From: SYAC01 sp046048055
GTDB taxonomy: Bacteria; Planctomycetota; Phycisphaerae; Phycisphaerales; SM1A02
DNA length: 21,235 nt
Direction of reading: 5' to 3'
Assembly: GCA_046048055.1 (NCBI GenBank)
Contig: JBJOGW010000034.1
Location: forward strand, 1 to 21,235
Position numbers and translations under genes: made by a program. A model generated the notes under the pieces. The model saw only the letters and a program-made list of their open reading frames with translations, had not been told where the DNA came from and ran no database searches. Positions 14,781-21,235 of this stretch are shown in pieces. The number at the start of each line of letters is the position of its first letter. Within the stretch, counting starts at the first letter, position 1.

Positions 14781-15749
14781 ATGGCCAATCTCACACTTGT
14801 CCAGGCGATCAACCTTGCCCTGATCCAGGAGATGGAGCGCGACGAGCGCGTGCTGATCCTGGGGGAGGACGTCGGACCCAATGGCGGCGTGTTCCGCGTG
14901 ACCGAGGGGCTGCACAAGCGTTTTGGCGGCAAGCGCGTGGTGGACACGCCGCTGGCCGAGAGCGGCATCATCGGCACCGCCATCGGGCTGGCGATGGCTG
15001 GCCTGCGCCCCGTGCCCGAGATCCAGTTCGAGGGTTTCCTGGGCCCCGCGTACGACCAGATCTGCAGCCATGCGGCCCGCATGCGCACCAGAACGCGAGC
15101 GGCCTTCACCGTGCCCCTGACCATCCGTGTGCCGGTGGGTGGCGGCATCCACGCCCCCGAGCTGCACAGCGACAGCCCGGAGTCCATCTACATTCACACC
15201 CCTGGCCTGAAGGTGGTCATGCCCAGCAGCCCCTATGACGCCAAGGGCCTGCTCATCAGCGCCATCCGCGACCCGGATCCGGTGATCTTCTTCGAGCCCA
15301 AGCGCATCTACCGCGCCTTCCGTGAGGAGGTGCCCGAGGACGAGTACACCCTGCCGCTGGGCAAGGCCCGTGTGGTGAGCGAGGGTGACCAGATGACCGT
15401 GGTCAGCTGGGGAGCCAGCGTCGTGCAGTGCATGCAGGCCATCGAGCGCAGTGGCCGCAGCATCGAGCTGATCGATCTGCGCACCCTGTATCCCTTCGAC
15501 ATGGATGCCGTGGAGGCCAGCGTGAGGAAGACGGGGCGATGCGTGATCGTGCACGAGGCCCCCAAGACCTGCGGATTCGGTGCCGAGATCGCCAGTCGGA
15601 TCATGGAGCGGTGCTTCCTGCACCTGGAGGCGCCTGTGCAGCGCGTGACGGGATTCGACACCATCATGCCCTACTACAAGCTGGAACTGGACTACATGCC
15701 CGACGCGGATCGCATCGCCCGGGCCATCGAAGAGATCGCGGCGTACTGA
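14781..15749 (+). CDS. bkdA2: Branched-chain 2-oxoacid dehydrogenase E1 beta subunit
   Basis: 322 aa, usual length. Conserved transketolase-pyrimidine segment LILGEDVGPNGGVFRVTEGL (25-44), DTPLAESGIIGTAIGLAMAG (55-74), PEIQFEGFLGPAYDQI, the VGGGIHAPELHSDSPESIYIHTPGL strip and C-terminal ELIDLRTLYPFD and HEAPKTCGFGAEIA. It completes the alpha2beta2 E1 heterotetramer. Ten bases separate it from E1 alpha, with GGAG (14771-14774) 6 nt before the start directly after the upstream stop. Confidence 0.95.
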   Translation: MANLTLVQAINLALIQEMERDERVLILGEDVGPNGGVFRVTEGLHKRFGGKRVVDTPLAESGIIGTAIGLAMAGLRPVPEIQFEGFLGPAYDQICSHAARMRTRTRAAFTVPLTIRVPVGGGIHAPELHSDSPESIYIHTPGLKVVMPSSPYDAKGLLISAIRDPDPVIFFEPKRIYRAFREEVPEDEYTLPLGKARVVSEGDQMTVVSWGASVVQCMQAIERSGRSIELIDLRTLYPFDMDAVEASVRKTGRCVIVHEAPKTCGFGAEIASRIMERCFLHLEAPVQRVTGFDTIMPYYKLELDYMPDADRIARAIEEIAAY

Positions 15750-15761
15750 ACGGAGGGCACC

Positions 15762-17174
15762 ATGGCCGGCGTGAAGCAACCCGACGACAAGAGCCACTTC
15801 ATCCTGCCCGATCTGGGCGAGGGTGTGCACGAGGCTGAGCTCATCAAGTGGCGCGTGAACGCCGGTGACGCGGTCAAGGAGCACCAGACCATTGCCGAGA
15901 TGGAGACGGACAAGGCGCTGGTGGAGGTGCCCAGCCCATGGACCGGCGTGATCAGCGAACTCTGCGGCAACCCCGGCGACATCATCAACGTGGGCAGCGT
16001 GCTGGTGCGCTACAAGGTGGGTGGTGCGGCGGGTTCCGCGCCCGCCACTTCGCGCCCCGCCGCGTCCCGCGCCGAGCCCAAGGCAGCCGCGGCTGCCAAG
16101 GCCGAGCCCTCCGGTGAGGACGCCGGCACGGTGGTGGGCACCATGAGTGGATCGCTCGGCGTGCCCAGCCGCTTCGCCCGCAAGCCCGAACACGAGGCCG
16201 TGTCCCACACCACCGGCAAGGCCCTGGCCACACCCGCGGTTCGCCGCATCGCGCGCGACCTGGGCGTGGACATCCACGCCGTGCAGGGAACCGGCCGCGG
16301 TGGTCGGGTCACCGCCACCGACGTGGAGGGCGCCAGCCGCGGCACCCACGACGTGACCCGCGAGACGGCCGCCTCGCGCGTGTCCCTGGCCCAGCCGCTC
16401 GCGCCCGCCGCTGAGCAGCAGCCGGCCACCATCCAGATGGCCCCGGCCTCACCCATGGTCGCCATGCCGGCCGTGTCGCAGGACGGCATCCGCCAGCGCA
16501 TCCCCTTCCGGGGCGTGCGTCGCAAGATCGCCCAGGCTCTTGATCTGTCCGTGAAGACCGCCGTGCACTTCACGGTCGTCGATCAGGCCGACGTGACGGC
16601 GCTCGACCGCAAGCGCAAGGAGTACGCGGCCATCCTGGGCACCAAGCTCAGCATGCTGCCCTTCATCATGCTGGCGGTCACCAGGGCTCTTCGCAAGCAT
16701 CCGGCCCTGAACGCCAATGTGGATGACGCCAAGGAGGAGATCCTGCTCAAGGAGCCGGTGCATCTGGGCTGCGCGGTGGACACGGATCATGGCCTCATGG
16801 TCCCGGTCATCCGCGACGCCGAACGCCTGAGCGTGGGCGAACTGGCCAATGCGGTCCGCGCGCTGGCCAAGGGTTGCAAGGAACGCTCCATCGCACGCGA
16901 GGACCTGGTCGGCGGAACCTTCACCATCAGCAACGTGGGCAGTTATGGCGGCATGTTCGCCACGCCGATCATCAACTATCCCGAGGTGGCGATTCTGGCC
17001 GCCGGAAAGGCCAAGGAGCAGGTGCTCACCCGCAACGGGGCCTTCTATGCGGGCCTGGTGCTGCCGCTCTCGCTCAGTTGCGACCATCGGGTGGTGGATG
17101 GCGCCGAGGGCGCCCGCTTCCTGAACAGCGTCGTGGAGTTCCTGCAGGCACCGGAGTGCCTGTTGCAGGCCTGA
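15762..17174 (+). CDS. bkdB: 2-oxoacid dehydrogenase E2 (dihydrolipoyl acyltransferase)
   Basis: 470 aa. Residues 12-86 are one lipoyl domain with the lipoylated lysine K51 in METDKALVEVPSPW. An Ala/Pro linker follows, then the E1/E3-binding domain at about 156-188 (TPAVRRIARDLGVDIHAV with GTGRGGRVTATDV), a second linker, and the catalytic domain 245-470 with TFTISNVGSYGG and the active-site D441-H442-R-V-V-D446-G. It transfers the acyl group from lipoyl to CoA and forms the core of the complex. GGAGG (15752-15756) lies 5 nt before the start, 12 nt after E1 beta. No E3 gene follows; the complex must share an E3 encoded elsewhere. Confidence 0.95.
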   Translation: MAGVKQPDDKSHFILPDLGEGVHEAELIKWRVNAGDAVKEHQTIAEMETDKALVEVPSPWTGVISELCGNPGDIINVGSVLVRYKVGGAAGSAPATSRPAASRAEPKAAAAAKAEPSGEDAGTVVGTMSGSLGVPSRFARKPEHEAVSHTTGKALATPAVRRIARDLGVDIHAVQGTGRGGRVTATDVEGASRGTHDVTRETAASRVSLAQPLAPAAEQQPATIQMAPASPMVAMPAVSQDGIRQRIPFRGVRRKIAQALDLSVKTAVHFTVVDQADVTALDRKRKEYAAILGTKLSMLPFIMLAVTRALRKHPALNANVDDAKEEILLKEPVHLGCAVDTDHGLMVPVIRDAERLSVGELANAVRALAKGCKERSIAREDLVGGTFTISNVGSYGGMFATPIINYPEVAILAAGKAKEQVLTRNGAFYAGLVLPLSLSCDHRVVDGAEGARFLNSVVEFLQAPECLLQA

Positions 17175-17199
17175 TCCAAGGGGCCACGGCCCATCCCGG

Positions 17200-17205
17200 T
17201 AGACT
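17200..17205 (+). promoter_or_regulatory. Candidate leaderless -10 (TAGACT)
   Basis: TAGACT ends 6 nt before the ATG at 17212 in the 37-bp gap after the E2 gene. There is no Shine-Dalgarno, suggesting that a new transcription unit begins here and that the small genes are not simply the tail of the branched-chain operon. No good -35 is visible. Confidence 0.45.
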
Positions 17206-17211
17206 CCGGTC

Positions 17212-17430
17212 ATGGTCCGAGTTGTCCTTGCCTGCGCCCTTGCCCTGCCTGCCCATGCCGCTGTGGCCATGCAGCAGGGCGCGCCGCCAATGCCCAAGGT
17301 GGAACAGCCCTCCGGCTGGCCGCTGGTGGGTTACATCCTGGCCGCCGTCATGCTGGTGGCCGGGGTGTTCCTGAGCGTGCGAACCTCCAACCGACAGGAC
17401 ATCGACGAGTCCGGAGCCTCCAACCCATGA
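17212..17430 (+). CDS. Small membrane protein of unknown function
   Basis: 72 aa. Residues 1-19 look like a cleavable signal peptide (VVLACALALPAHAAVA), residues 20-36 form a short Pro/Gln-rich segment and residues 37-56 a membrane helix (PLVGYILAAVMLVAGVFLSV), followed by a polar tail with RTSNRQDIDESG. The expected topology is N-terminus outside the cytoplasm and tail inside. I recognise no family. Its TGA overlaps the next gene's ATG by 4 nt, so the two are coupled. Confidence 0.7.
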   Translation: MVRVVLACALALPAHAAVAMQQGAPPMPKVEQPSGWPLVGYILAAVMLVAGVFLSVRTSNRQDIDESGASNP

Positions 17431-17717
17431 GCAAAGCACCTCCCACTGCGCTTCTTGCCCTGAATGCCGGCCTTCTGGCCGCACTGGCCTACGTGAATCT
17501 GGCACCCAGGGCCGACGCCCAGGCCGCCCGCGCCGCGGGCCGGTACGGCATCGTGGGTGGTTGGGTGCTCAACTGCGATCCCGAGGTTGCCTACATCGTC
17601 GATGAGAGCAACCAGGAGATCGTGGCGGTCTACTGGGACGAGCGGGTCAAGAAGTTCTCCGGCATCGGCTACCGCAACCTGATCAACGACTCCGCAACCT
17701 TCCAGAGGACGCGCTGA
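17427..17717 (+). CDS. Small exported protein, paralogue of the next gene
   Basis: 96 aa. A signal peptide (hydrophobic 8-26, cleavage likely after ADA) is followed by a compact domain RYGIVGGWV...VAYIVDESNQEIVAVYWDERV...GIGYRNLIND. That domain reads as a few beta strands and aligns with the C-terminal part of the next gene product at the pattern (hydrophobic)-I-V/I-D-x-x-x-x-(E)-(hydrophobic)-V-Y. The function is unknown. The start lies inside an ATGA overlap with the upstream small membrane protein gene. Confidence 0.7.
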   Translation: MSKAPPTALLALNAGLLAALAYVNLAPRADAQAARAAGRYGIVGGWVLNCDPEVAYIVDESNQEIVAVYWDERVKKFSGIGYRNLINDSATFQRTR

Positions 17718-17725
17718 GGCCCACC

Positions 17726-18046
17726 ATGATCACCTTCTCCCACATGCTCTGGAACCGTGCCACGCTCTGGTGCTCCGCCTGCGTCATGACCGTCCTGCTG
17801 GTGCTGCAGGTGGTCCATGCGCCACCAGCCCACGCCGACTCGCTGCAGGGCAAGGGTGGCATCAGCATGGCCACCATCCGCAACGGGTACGGCGTCATCT
17901 ACACCTCACCCTCGTGCCTGTGGGTGATCGACGACCGCACCGAGATGCTGTTCGTCTACTACATCGAGAACGTGGCCGATCCGCGTCTGCAGTTGCGATA
18001 CAGCGAGAGCCTGCCCCGGCTCTTCCGCCAGGCCCGTGGTGGCTGA
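17726..18046 (+). CDS. Small exported protein, paralogue of the preceding gene
   Basis: 106 aa. A signal peptide (WCSACVMTVLLVLQVVHA, cleavage likely after AHA near residue 37) is followed by GGISMATIRNGYGVIYTSPS and CLWVIDDRTEMLFVYYIENV...LQLRY. The second block resembles VAYIVDESNQEIVAVYWDERV of the gene before, so the two probably arose by duplication. The function is unknown. A GAGG lies 6 nt before the ATG, 8 nt after the preceding stop. The 3' end overlaps the likely deoC start by 11 nt. Confidence 0.65.
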   Translation: MITFSHMLWNRATLWCSACVMTVLLVLQVVHAPPAHADSLQGKGGISMATIRNGYGVIYTSPSCLWVIDDRTEMLFVYYIENVADPRLQLRYSESLPRLFRQARGG

Positions 18047-18992
18047 CGGCCTGTTCAGCGTCCGGCGGCCATCCCCGCCCGTGGATGCCGTCATGGTGAA
18101 GCGCCGTGTGGCACACTTCACCAGCCGCAGCATCAAGACCTCGGCCAAGGCCAGTGGACTGCGGCTGGCGATGTCCATGGTCGACCTGACCACGCTCGAG
18201 GGCAAGGACAGCCCCGAAAAGGTGCGCGCCCTCTGCGCCAAGGCGGCGCATCCTGCCGGCGGCAGCGGCCCGCTGAAGCAACCCGTTCCCCCCGTGGCCG
18301 CCGTCTGCGTCTATCCCACGCTGGTGGGTGTGGCCCGTGAGGCGCTGCAGGACACGCCGGTCCGTGTGGCGGCGGTGGCCACCGGTTTTCCCAGCGGTCA
18401 ATATCCGCTCGAGTTGCGGCTGAAGGATGTGCAGGATGCCGTGGCCGCCGGAGCCCATGAGATCGACATGGTGATCAGCCGTGGCAGGTTCCTGGCAGGC
18501 TTCCAGGCCGAGATCGCCCAGGAGATTCGCCTGACCAGGCAGGCGTGTGGTCCGGCGCACCTGAAGATCATCCTGGAGACGGGTGAACTGGAGACGCTCG
18601 ACAACGTGCGCCGCGCCAGCGATCTGGCCATCGACGCGGCCATGAGCGTGCCGGGCGCCCCACCCCTGCAGGATGGTGAGGTGTTCATCAAGACCAGCAC
18701 TGGCAAGGTGCAGCCCGCGGCCACCATGCCCGTCACGCTGGTCATGCTGCAGGCCATCCTGGACTGCCATCGATGCGGAGGCCCGCGGATCGGCATGAAG
18801 CCCGCGGGCGGCATCCGGACGGCCAAGAGCGCGCTGCACTACCTGGTCATGGTGCGGGAAACGCTTGGGCCGGAGTGGCTCGTGCCCGACCTGTTCCGTT
18901 TTGGCGCCAGCGCGCTGGCCAACGACCTGCTCCGCCAGATCCTGAAGCTGGAACGCGGAACCTATGCCGCGGCGTGGGACATGGCCGAGTGA
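18036..18992 (+). CDS. deoC: Deoxyribose-phosphate aldolase, long (eukaryote-like) form
   Basis: 318 aa from the GTG at 18036. The TIM-barrel active site is complete: D144 in HEIDMVI, the Schiff-base lysine K219 in FIKTSTGK and K255 in GMKPAGGIR. The N-terminal extension before DLTTL and the C-terminal RFGASALANDLLRQI with TYAAAWDM follow the human DERA type (also 318 aa) rather than the shorter 220-260-aa bacterial type. It cleaves 2-deoxyribose-5-phosphate to glyceraldehyde-3-phosphate and acetaldehyde. Start choice is uncertain: GTG at 18036 or 18039, or ATG at 18093; the long start keeps the N-terminal helix typical of this class. A Pro/Gly-rich insertion (about 202-213) precedes the Schiff-base strand. 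Confidence 0.93.
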   Translation: MVADGLFSVRRPSPPVDAVMVKRRVAHFTSRSIKTSAKASGLRLAMSMVDLTTLEGKDSPEKVRALCAKAAHPAGGSGPLKQPVPPVAAVCVYPTLVGVAREALQDTPVRVAAVATGFPSGQYPLELRLKDVQDAVAAGAHEIDMVISRGRFLAGFQAEIAQEIRLTRQACGPAHLKIILETGELETLDNVRRASDLAIDAAMSVPGAPPLQDGEVFIKTSTGKVQPAATMPVTLVMLQAILDCHRCGGPRIGMKPAGGIRTAKSALHYLVMVRETLGPEWLVPDLFRFGASALANDLLRQILKLERGTYAAAWDMAE

Positions 18993-19005
18993 CGCCCCGC
19001 GCCTC

Positions 19006-19623
19006 TCAGGCTCGCACATGCATCACGAACTCGAACGCCCGGCACTCCACCGGTCGCAGCCTTCGCATGCCTGCACGCACGGCACGCAGTCCACGCGCCG
19101 TCATGGGCCGCTTCTGAAACTCCAGCAGCAGGCTGGATTCAAAGAGCGTGGATTCGGTCCAGTCCACCTCGGCCAGAAAGCCCGAGATGGACGCCGCGCC
19201 GGTGACGCGCATGAATCGCCGGATCCGTGCCGCCGGCAGCTGCAGCGTGCTGCACCCGCCGAAGTGGATCGCTCGACCACGGCAGTGACCCGCCAGGGCG
19301 TCTTCCAGTTGGTCGATATCCATTTTCTCGTCATGCCGGCGCAGGTCGCCGGGCAGCAGCAGCCCCTTGCGCGTGTGCATGGCCAGCCACAGGATGTCGA
19401 ATCGCGTGTGTCGTCCCTGGTGCCACTTGCGCAGGTAGTGCTCCAGTTCTGCGCGGGTGGCCACATCACGATGAATGAACGGAACGTGGTAGTCCGACTC
19501 CTTCAGCAGCTTGAGTGCCGACAGCACGCTCACGCTCGAGCCAAGGCCGAACCACTCGGACTCCAGGCAGAAGACGCCCTTGGGATAGATGGTGATGGAC
19601 CGGGGCCCCCGTCGCCGCGTCAT
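19006..19623 (-). CDS. Unknown protein, possible caspase-like fold
   Basis: 205 aa. The first strand ITIYPKGVFCLESEW is followed by a helix, then FDILWLAMHTRKGLLLPGD with H83 at the end of a strand, a helix LEDALAGHC, and RAIHFGGCSTL with C124 at the end of a strand. TGAASISGFLAEVDWTES and FESSLLLEFQ complete a conserved-looking core. A His and a Cys at the ends of successive strands 41 residues apart are what a caspase/CHAT-like dyad looks like; this is inference. It may correspond to a domain of unknown function (I would test DUF6642 first). The ATG overlaps the ThuA-like gene stop (ATGA), and the 3' end converges on deoC 13 nt away. Confidence 0.75.
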   Translation of the reverse strand: MTRRRGPRSITIYPKGVFCLESEWFGLGSSVSVLSALKLLKESDYHVPFIHRDVATRAELEHYLRKWHQGRHTRFDILWLAMHTRKGLLLPGDLRRHDEKMDIDQLEDALAGHCRGRAIHFGGCSTLQLPAARIRRFMRVTGAASISGFLAEVDWTESTLFESSLLLEFQKRPMTARGLRAVRAGMRRLRPVECRAFEFVMHVRA

Positions 19624-20426
19624 GGCGTCTCTCCCATGGCCCAGCGGATGCCCTCCCGCAGATGCCCACGAAACAGCGGCTCGGCGAAGCTCTCGACCGT
19701 GTGTCCCATGCCGGTGTACCAGGCACGGCCACGATCCATGGCGTGGCACCACGCGATCGGATGATCGCCACCCATGCCCGCCTCGCCCATCTGGGCATCA
19801 TCCAGGCTGGCCAGCACCTGCGTGTGTGGCCTGGGGTTGGTCTGGAACGCGTACCACTCGTCCGTGCGACGCCATGGCTGCGGCAGTCCCCGCATGCCAG
19901 GCCCATCCGGTCGTTCCACCGTCACGACGGCTGCGATCACGTCGGTGTGGTTGCGGAACCACGCACCCACCAGCTCGCCGTACCAGGGCCACTCGTGTTC
20001 CGTGTCCGAGGCCGCATGCACGCCCACGTAGCCACCACCGTTTCGCACCCACGCCTCGAAGTCGCGCTGGCCCAGGGCGTCAAGCACATTGCCCGTGGTG
20101 CTCAGGAAGATCACGGCACGGAATCCGCCGAGGCGATCCGCCCGAAACATGGTCGGATCCTCGGTGTGTTCCGTGATCCACAGGCCATGACCGATCTCCT
20201 GGATCGTGCGCACGCCGGCTGGAATGCTCTGATGTCGGTACCCCAGTGTTCGGGTGAAGACCAGAACCCGAGGCAGGTTGGCCTGCTCCGGGGACCAATC
20301 CATGCCCAGCGCCGGCACCACGATGATGGGTCTCTTCCATCGCTCATGGACCAGCCAGGCCGCCGCGACCGCCCCCGCCAGCACCAGCATCGGCAGCCAG
20401 ATTCGCGACCCGTTCCGGTCCACCAT
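19620..20426 (-). CDS. ThuA-like domain protein, membrane-anchored
   Basis: 268 aa. Residues 9-25 are a membrane anchor or uncleaved signal. The rest is a ThuA (trehalose-utilisation-like, class I glutamine amidotransferase-like) domain: VLVFTRTLGYRHQSIPAGVRTI (about 54-75), AVIFLSTTGNVLD, FEAWVRNGGGYVGVHAASDTEHEWPWYGELVG and HPIAWCHAMDRGRAWYTGMGHTVESF near the end. The family is abundant in planctomycetes and likely acts on carbohydrates or their derivatives outside the cytoplasm; no enzymatic activity is proven for most members. It is the first gene of a two-gene minus-strand unit, divergent from lipA. A CATACT hexamer sits 6 nt before the ATG. Confidence 0.9.
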   Translation of the reverse strand: MVDRNGSRIWLPMLVLAGAVAAAWLVHERWKRPIIVVPALGMDWSPEQANLPRVLVFTRTLGYRHQSIPAGVRTIQEIGHGLWITEHTEDPTMFRADRLGGFRAVIFLSTTGNVLDALGQRDFEAWVRNGGGYVGVHAASDTEHEWPWYGELVGAWFRNHTDVIAAVVTVERPDGPGMRGLPQPWRRTDEWYAFQTNPRPHTQVLASLDDAQMGEAGMGGDHPIAWCHAMDRGRAWYTGMGHTVESFAEPLFRGHLREGIRWAMGETP

Positions 20427-20432
20427 GGCTGG

Positions 20433-20438
20433 AGTATG
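20433..20438 (-). promoter_or_regulatory. Candidate leaderless -10 (CATACT) for the ThuA-like gene
   Basis: CATACT on the minus strand ends 6 nt before the ATG and matches the -10 consensus TATAAT at four of six positions. CTGTCA (complement of 20457-20462) lies 18 bp upstream as a weak -35. No Shine-Dalgarno is seen. Confidence 0.45.
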
Positions 20439-20442
20439 CGGC

Positions 20443-20471
20443 TTGGAGCCTTGTGATGACAGGGCTACGCT
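20443..20471 (+). promoter_or_regulatory. Candidate promoter of lipA (TTGGAG-17-TACGCT)
   Basis: TTGGAG (20443-20448) and TACGCT (20466-20471) are 17 bp apart, and TACGCT ends 9 nt before the GTG at 20481. It shares the 54-bp gap with the divergent ThuA promoter; the two elements overlap, so the promoters may compete. Confidence 0.45.
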
Positions 20472-20480
20472 TGGCTTTCC

Positions 20481-21235
20481 GTGACCACGCCCGATCCCGC
20501 CATTGCCCGAACCCTGGCCCGCCATCCGCGGCCATTGGGTGGTGATACGGCTCGAAACCTGCCACCAGCCGCCATCAGCCTCACCGGCATGGTGCTCAAC
20601 AACTCGGACATGGAGCGCCAGACGGTCCGGATCGGCAAGAAGCCTGACTGGCTTCGTGCACGCGTGCCTGGGGGTGAGGGTTACCTCCGACTGAAGGCGA
20701 TCATCGACCAGCATCGCCTGCACACCGTCTGCCAGGAGGCCAGCTGTCCCAACATGGGCGAGTGCTGGAGCCGTGGCACCGCCACCATCATGATCCTGGG
20801 CGACACCTGCACGCGAAGTTGCGGCTTCTGCAACGTGAAGACCGGACGCCCTGAGGAACTGGATCTGGACGAGCCCCGCCGGGTGGCCGAGAGCCTGGCG
20901 CGCATGGGCCTGAAGCACGTGGTCATCACCAGCGTGAACCGCGATGAGCTGCCGGATGGTGGTGCCGCCATCTGGGCGGAGACCATCCACCATGTCCACC
21001 AGGCCTGCCCCGACATGAGCGTGGAGGTTCTTGTGGGTGACTTCTGTGGCGACGAGCGGGCCATTCAGGTGGTCTGCGACGCCCGACCCGAGATCATCAG
21101 TCACAACATGGAGACGGTGAGGCGCATGCACCCGGCTGTGCGGCCCCAGGCCCGCTACGAGAGGTCCCTGGCGGTGCTGGCGCAGTTCCGAGCCAGTGGT
21201 CTGGTCACCAAGACCGGCATCATGGTCGGCATCGG
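20481..21235 (+). CDS. lipA: Lipoyl synthase (3' end cut by window)
   Basis: 251 codons visible of a usual 290-340. C84, C89 and C95 (C-x4-C-x5-C in VCQEASCPNMGEC) bind the auxiliary 4Fe-4S cluster that donates sulfur; C110, C114 and C117 (CTRSCGFC) are the radical-SAM CxxxCxxC. KPDWLRARVPGGEGY (54-68), VITSVNRDELPDGGA and SHNMETV are family landmarks. LipA inserts two sulfurs into octanoyl-lysine on lipoyl domains, such as that of E2 in this window. The GTG at 20481 is chosen because a stop lies at 20457 and TACGCT is 9 nt upstream; ATG codons at 20589 and 20610 are alternatives. Confidence 0.95.
   Translation, partial: MTTPDPAIARTLARHPRPLGGDTARNLPPAAISLTGMVLNNSDMERQTVRIGKKPDWLRARVPGGEGYLRLKAIIDQHRLHTVCQEASCPNMGECWSRGTATIMILGDTCTRSCGFCNVKTGRPEELDLDEPRRVAESLARMGLKHVVITSVNRDELPDGGAAIWAETIHHVHQACPDMSVEVLVGDFCGDERAIQVVCDARPEIISHNMETVRRMHPAVRPQARYERSLAVLAQFRASGLVTKTGIMVGI

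Noticed and set aside
12097..16349. Long minus-strand open frames opposite leucine dehydrogenase, E1 and E2
   Set aside because: These are antisense shadows caused by high GC; the plus-strand genes have complete catalytic motifs and ribosome sites.

Overview
GC-rich bacterial chromosome segment of ordinary housekeeping and catabolic character, with no phage, IS or CRISPR signature. A secreted protein with two tandem dockerin-like repeats (D-L-D-G-D-G...N/A-W-G-P-C) fused to a sulfatase-modifying-factor domain, small exported proteins of unknown family and several gene starts without a Shine-Dalgarno suggest a planctomycete, most likely Phycisphaerae-like. This is inference from protein style; no 16S gene is present.

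Layout. 1-83: tail of an unidentified + strand gene. 264-1379 (-): exported dockerin/SUMF1-like protein. 1554-7195 (+): ketopantoate-reductase family protein, HpnA-like epimerase, guanylate kinase (gmk), LemA, an M48 membrane peptidase with a TerB-like tail, and a small lipoprotein. 7192-10355 (+): histidine phosphatase and three crotonase-fold (enoyl-CoA hydratase family) proteins whose catalytic glutamates are retained to different degrees (0, 1 and 2 of 2). 10356-10571: the longest intergenic stretch, AT-rich, with a candidate promoter overlapped by an 11+11 bp inverted repeat and followed by a possible 29-codon leader ORF. 10572-17174 (+): five-gene branched-chain amino/keto acid operon: VLCAD-type acyl-CoA dehydrogenase, leucine dehydrogenase, 2-oxoacid dehydrogenase E1alpha, E1beta and lipoyl E2. 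17212-18992 (+): three small exported or membrane proteins, two of them apparently paralogous, then a eukaryote-size deoxyribose-phosphate aldolase. 19006-20426 (-): a ThuA-like protein translationally coupled to a protein with a possible caspase-like His/Cys dyad. 20481-end (+): lipoyl synthase lipA, cut by the window edge, divergent from the ThuA gene.

How they work together. Leucine dehydrogenase deaminates branched-chain amino acids to 2-oxo acids, the E1/E2 complex converts these to acyl-CoAs, acyl-CoA dehydrogenase desaturates them and one or more crotonases may hydrate the product. LipA makes the lipoyl cofactor that E2 needs. E3 (lipoamide dehydrogenase) is not in the window and must come from elsewhere.

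Two initiation styles coexist. All five genes of the branched-chain operon have a GGAG/AAGGA Shine-Dalgarno 5-7 nt before the start. Most other transcription-unit heads instead have a TAnnnT -10-like hexamer only 6-9 nt before the start, as expected for leaderless mRNAs. I found no fully novel system; the best leads are the operator/leader ahead of the branched-chain operon, the ThuA plus caspase-like pair, the graded crotonase trio and the small-protein paralogues ahead of deoC.
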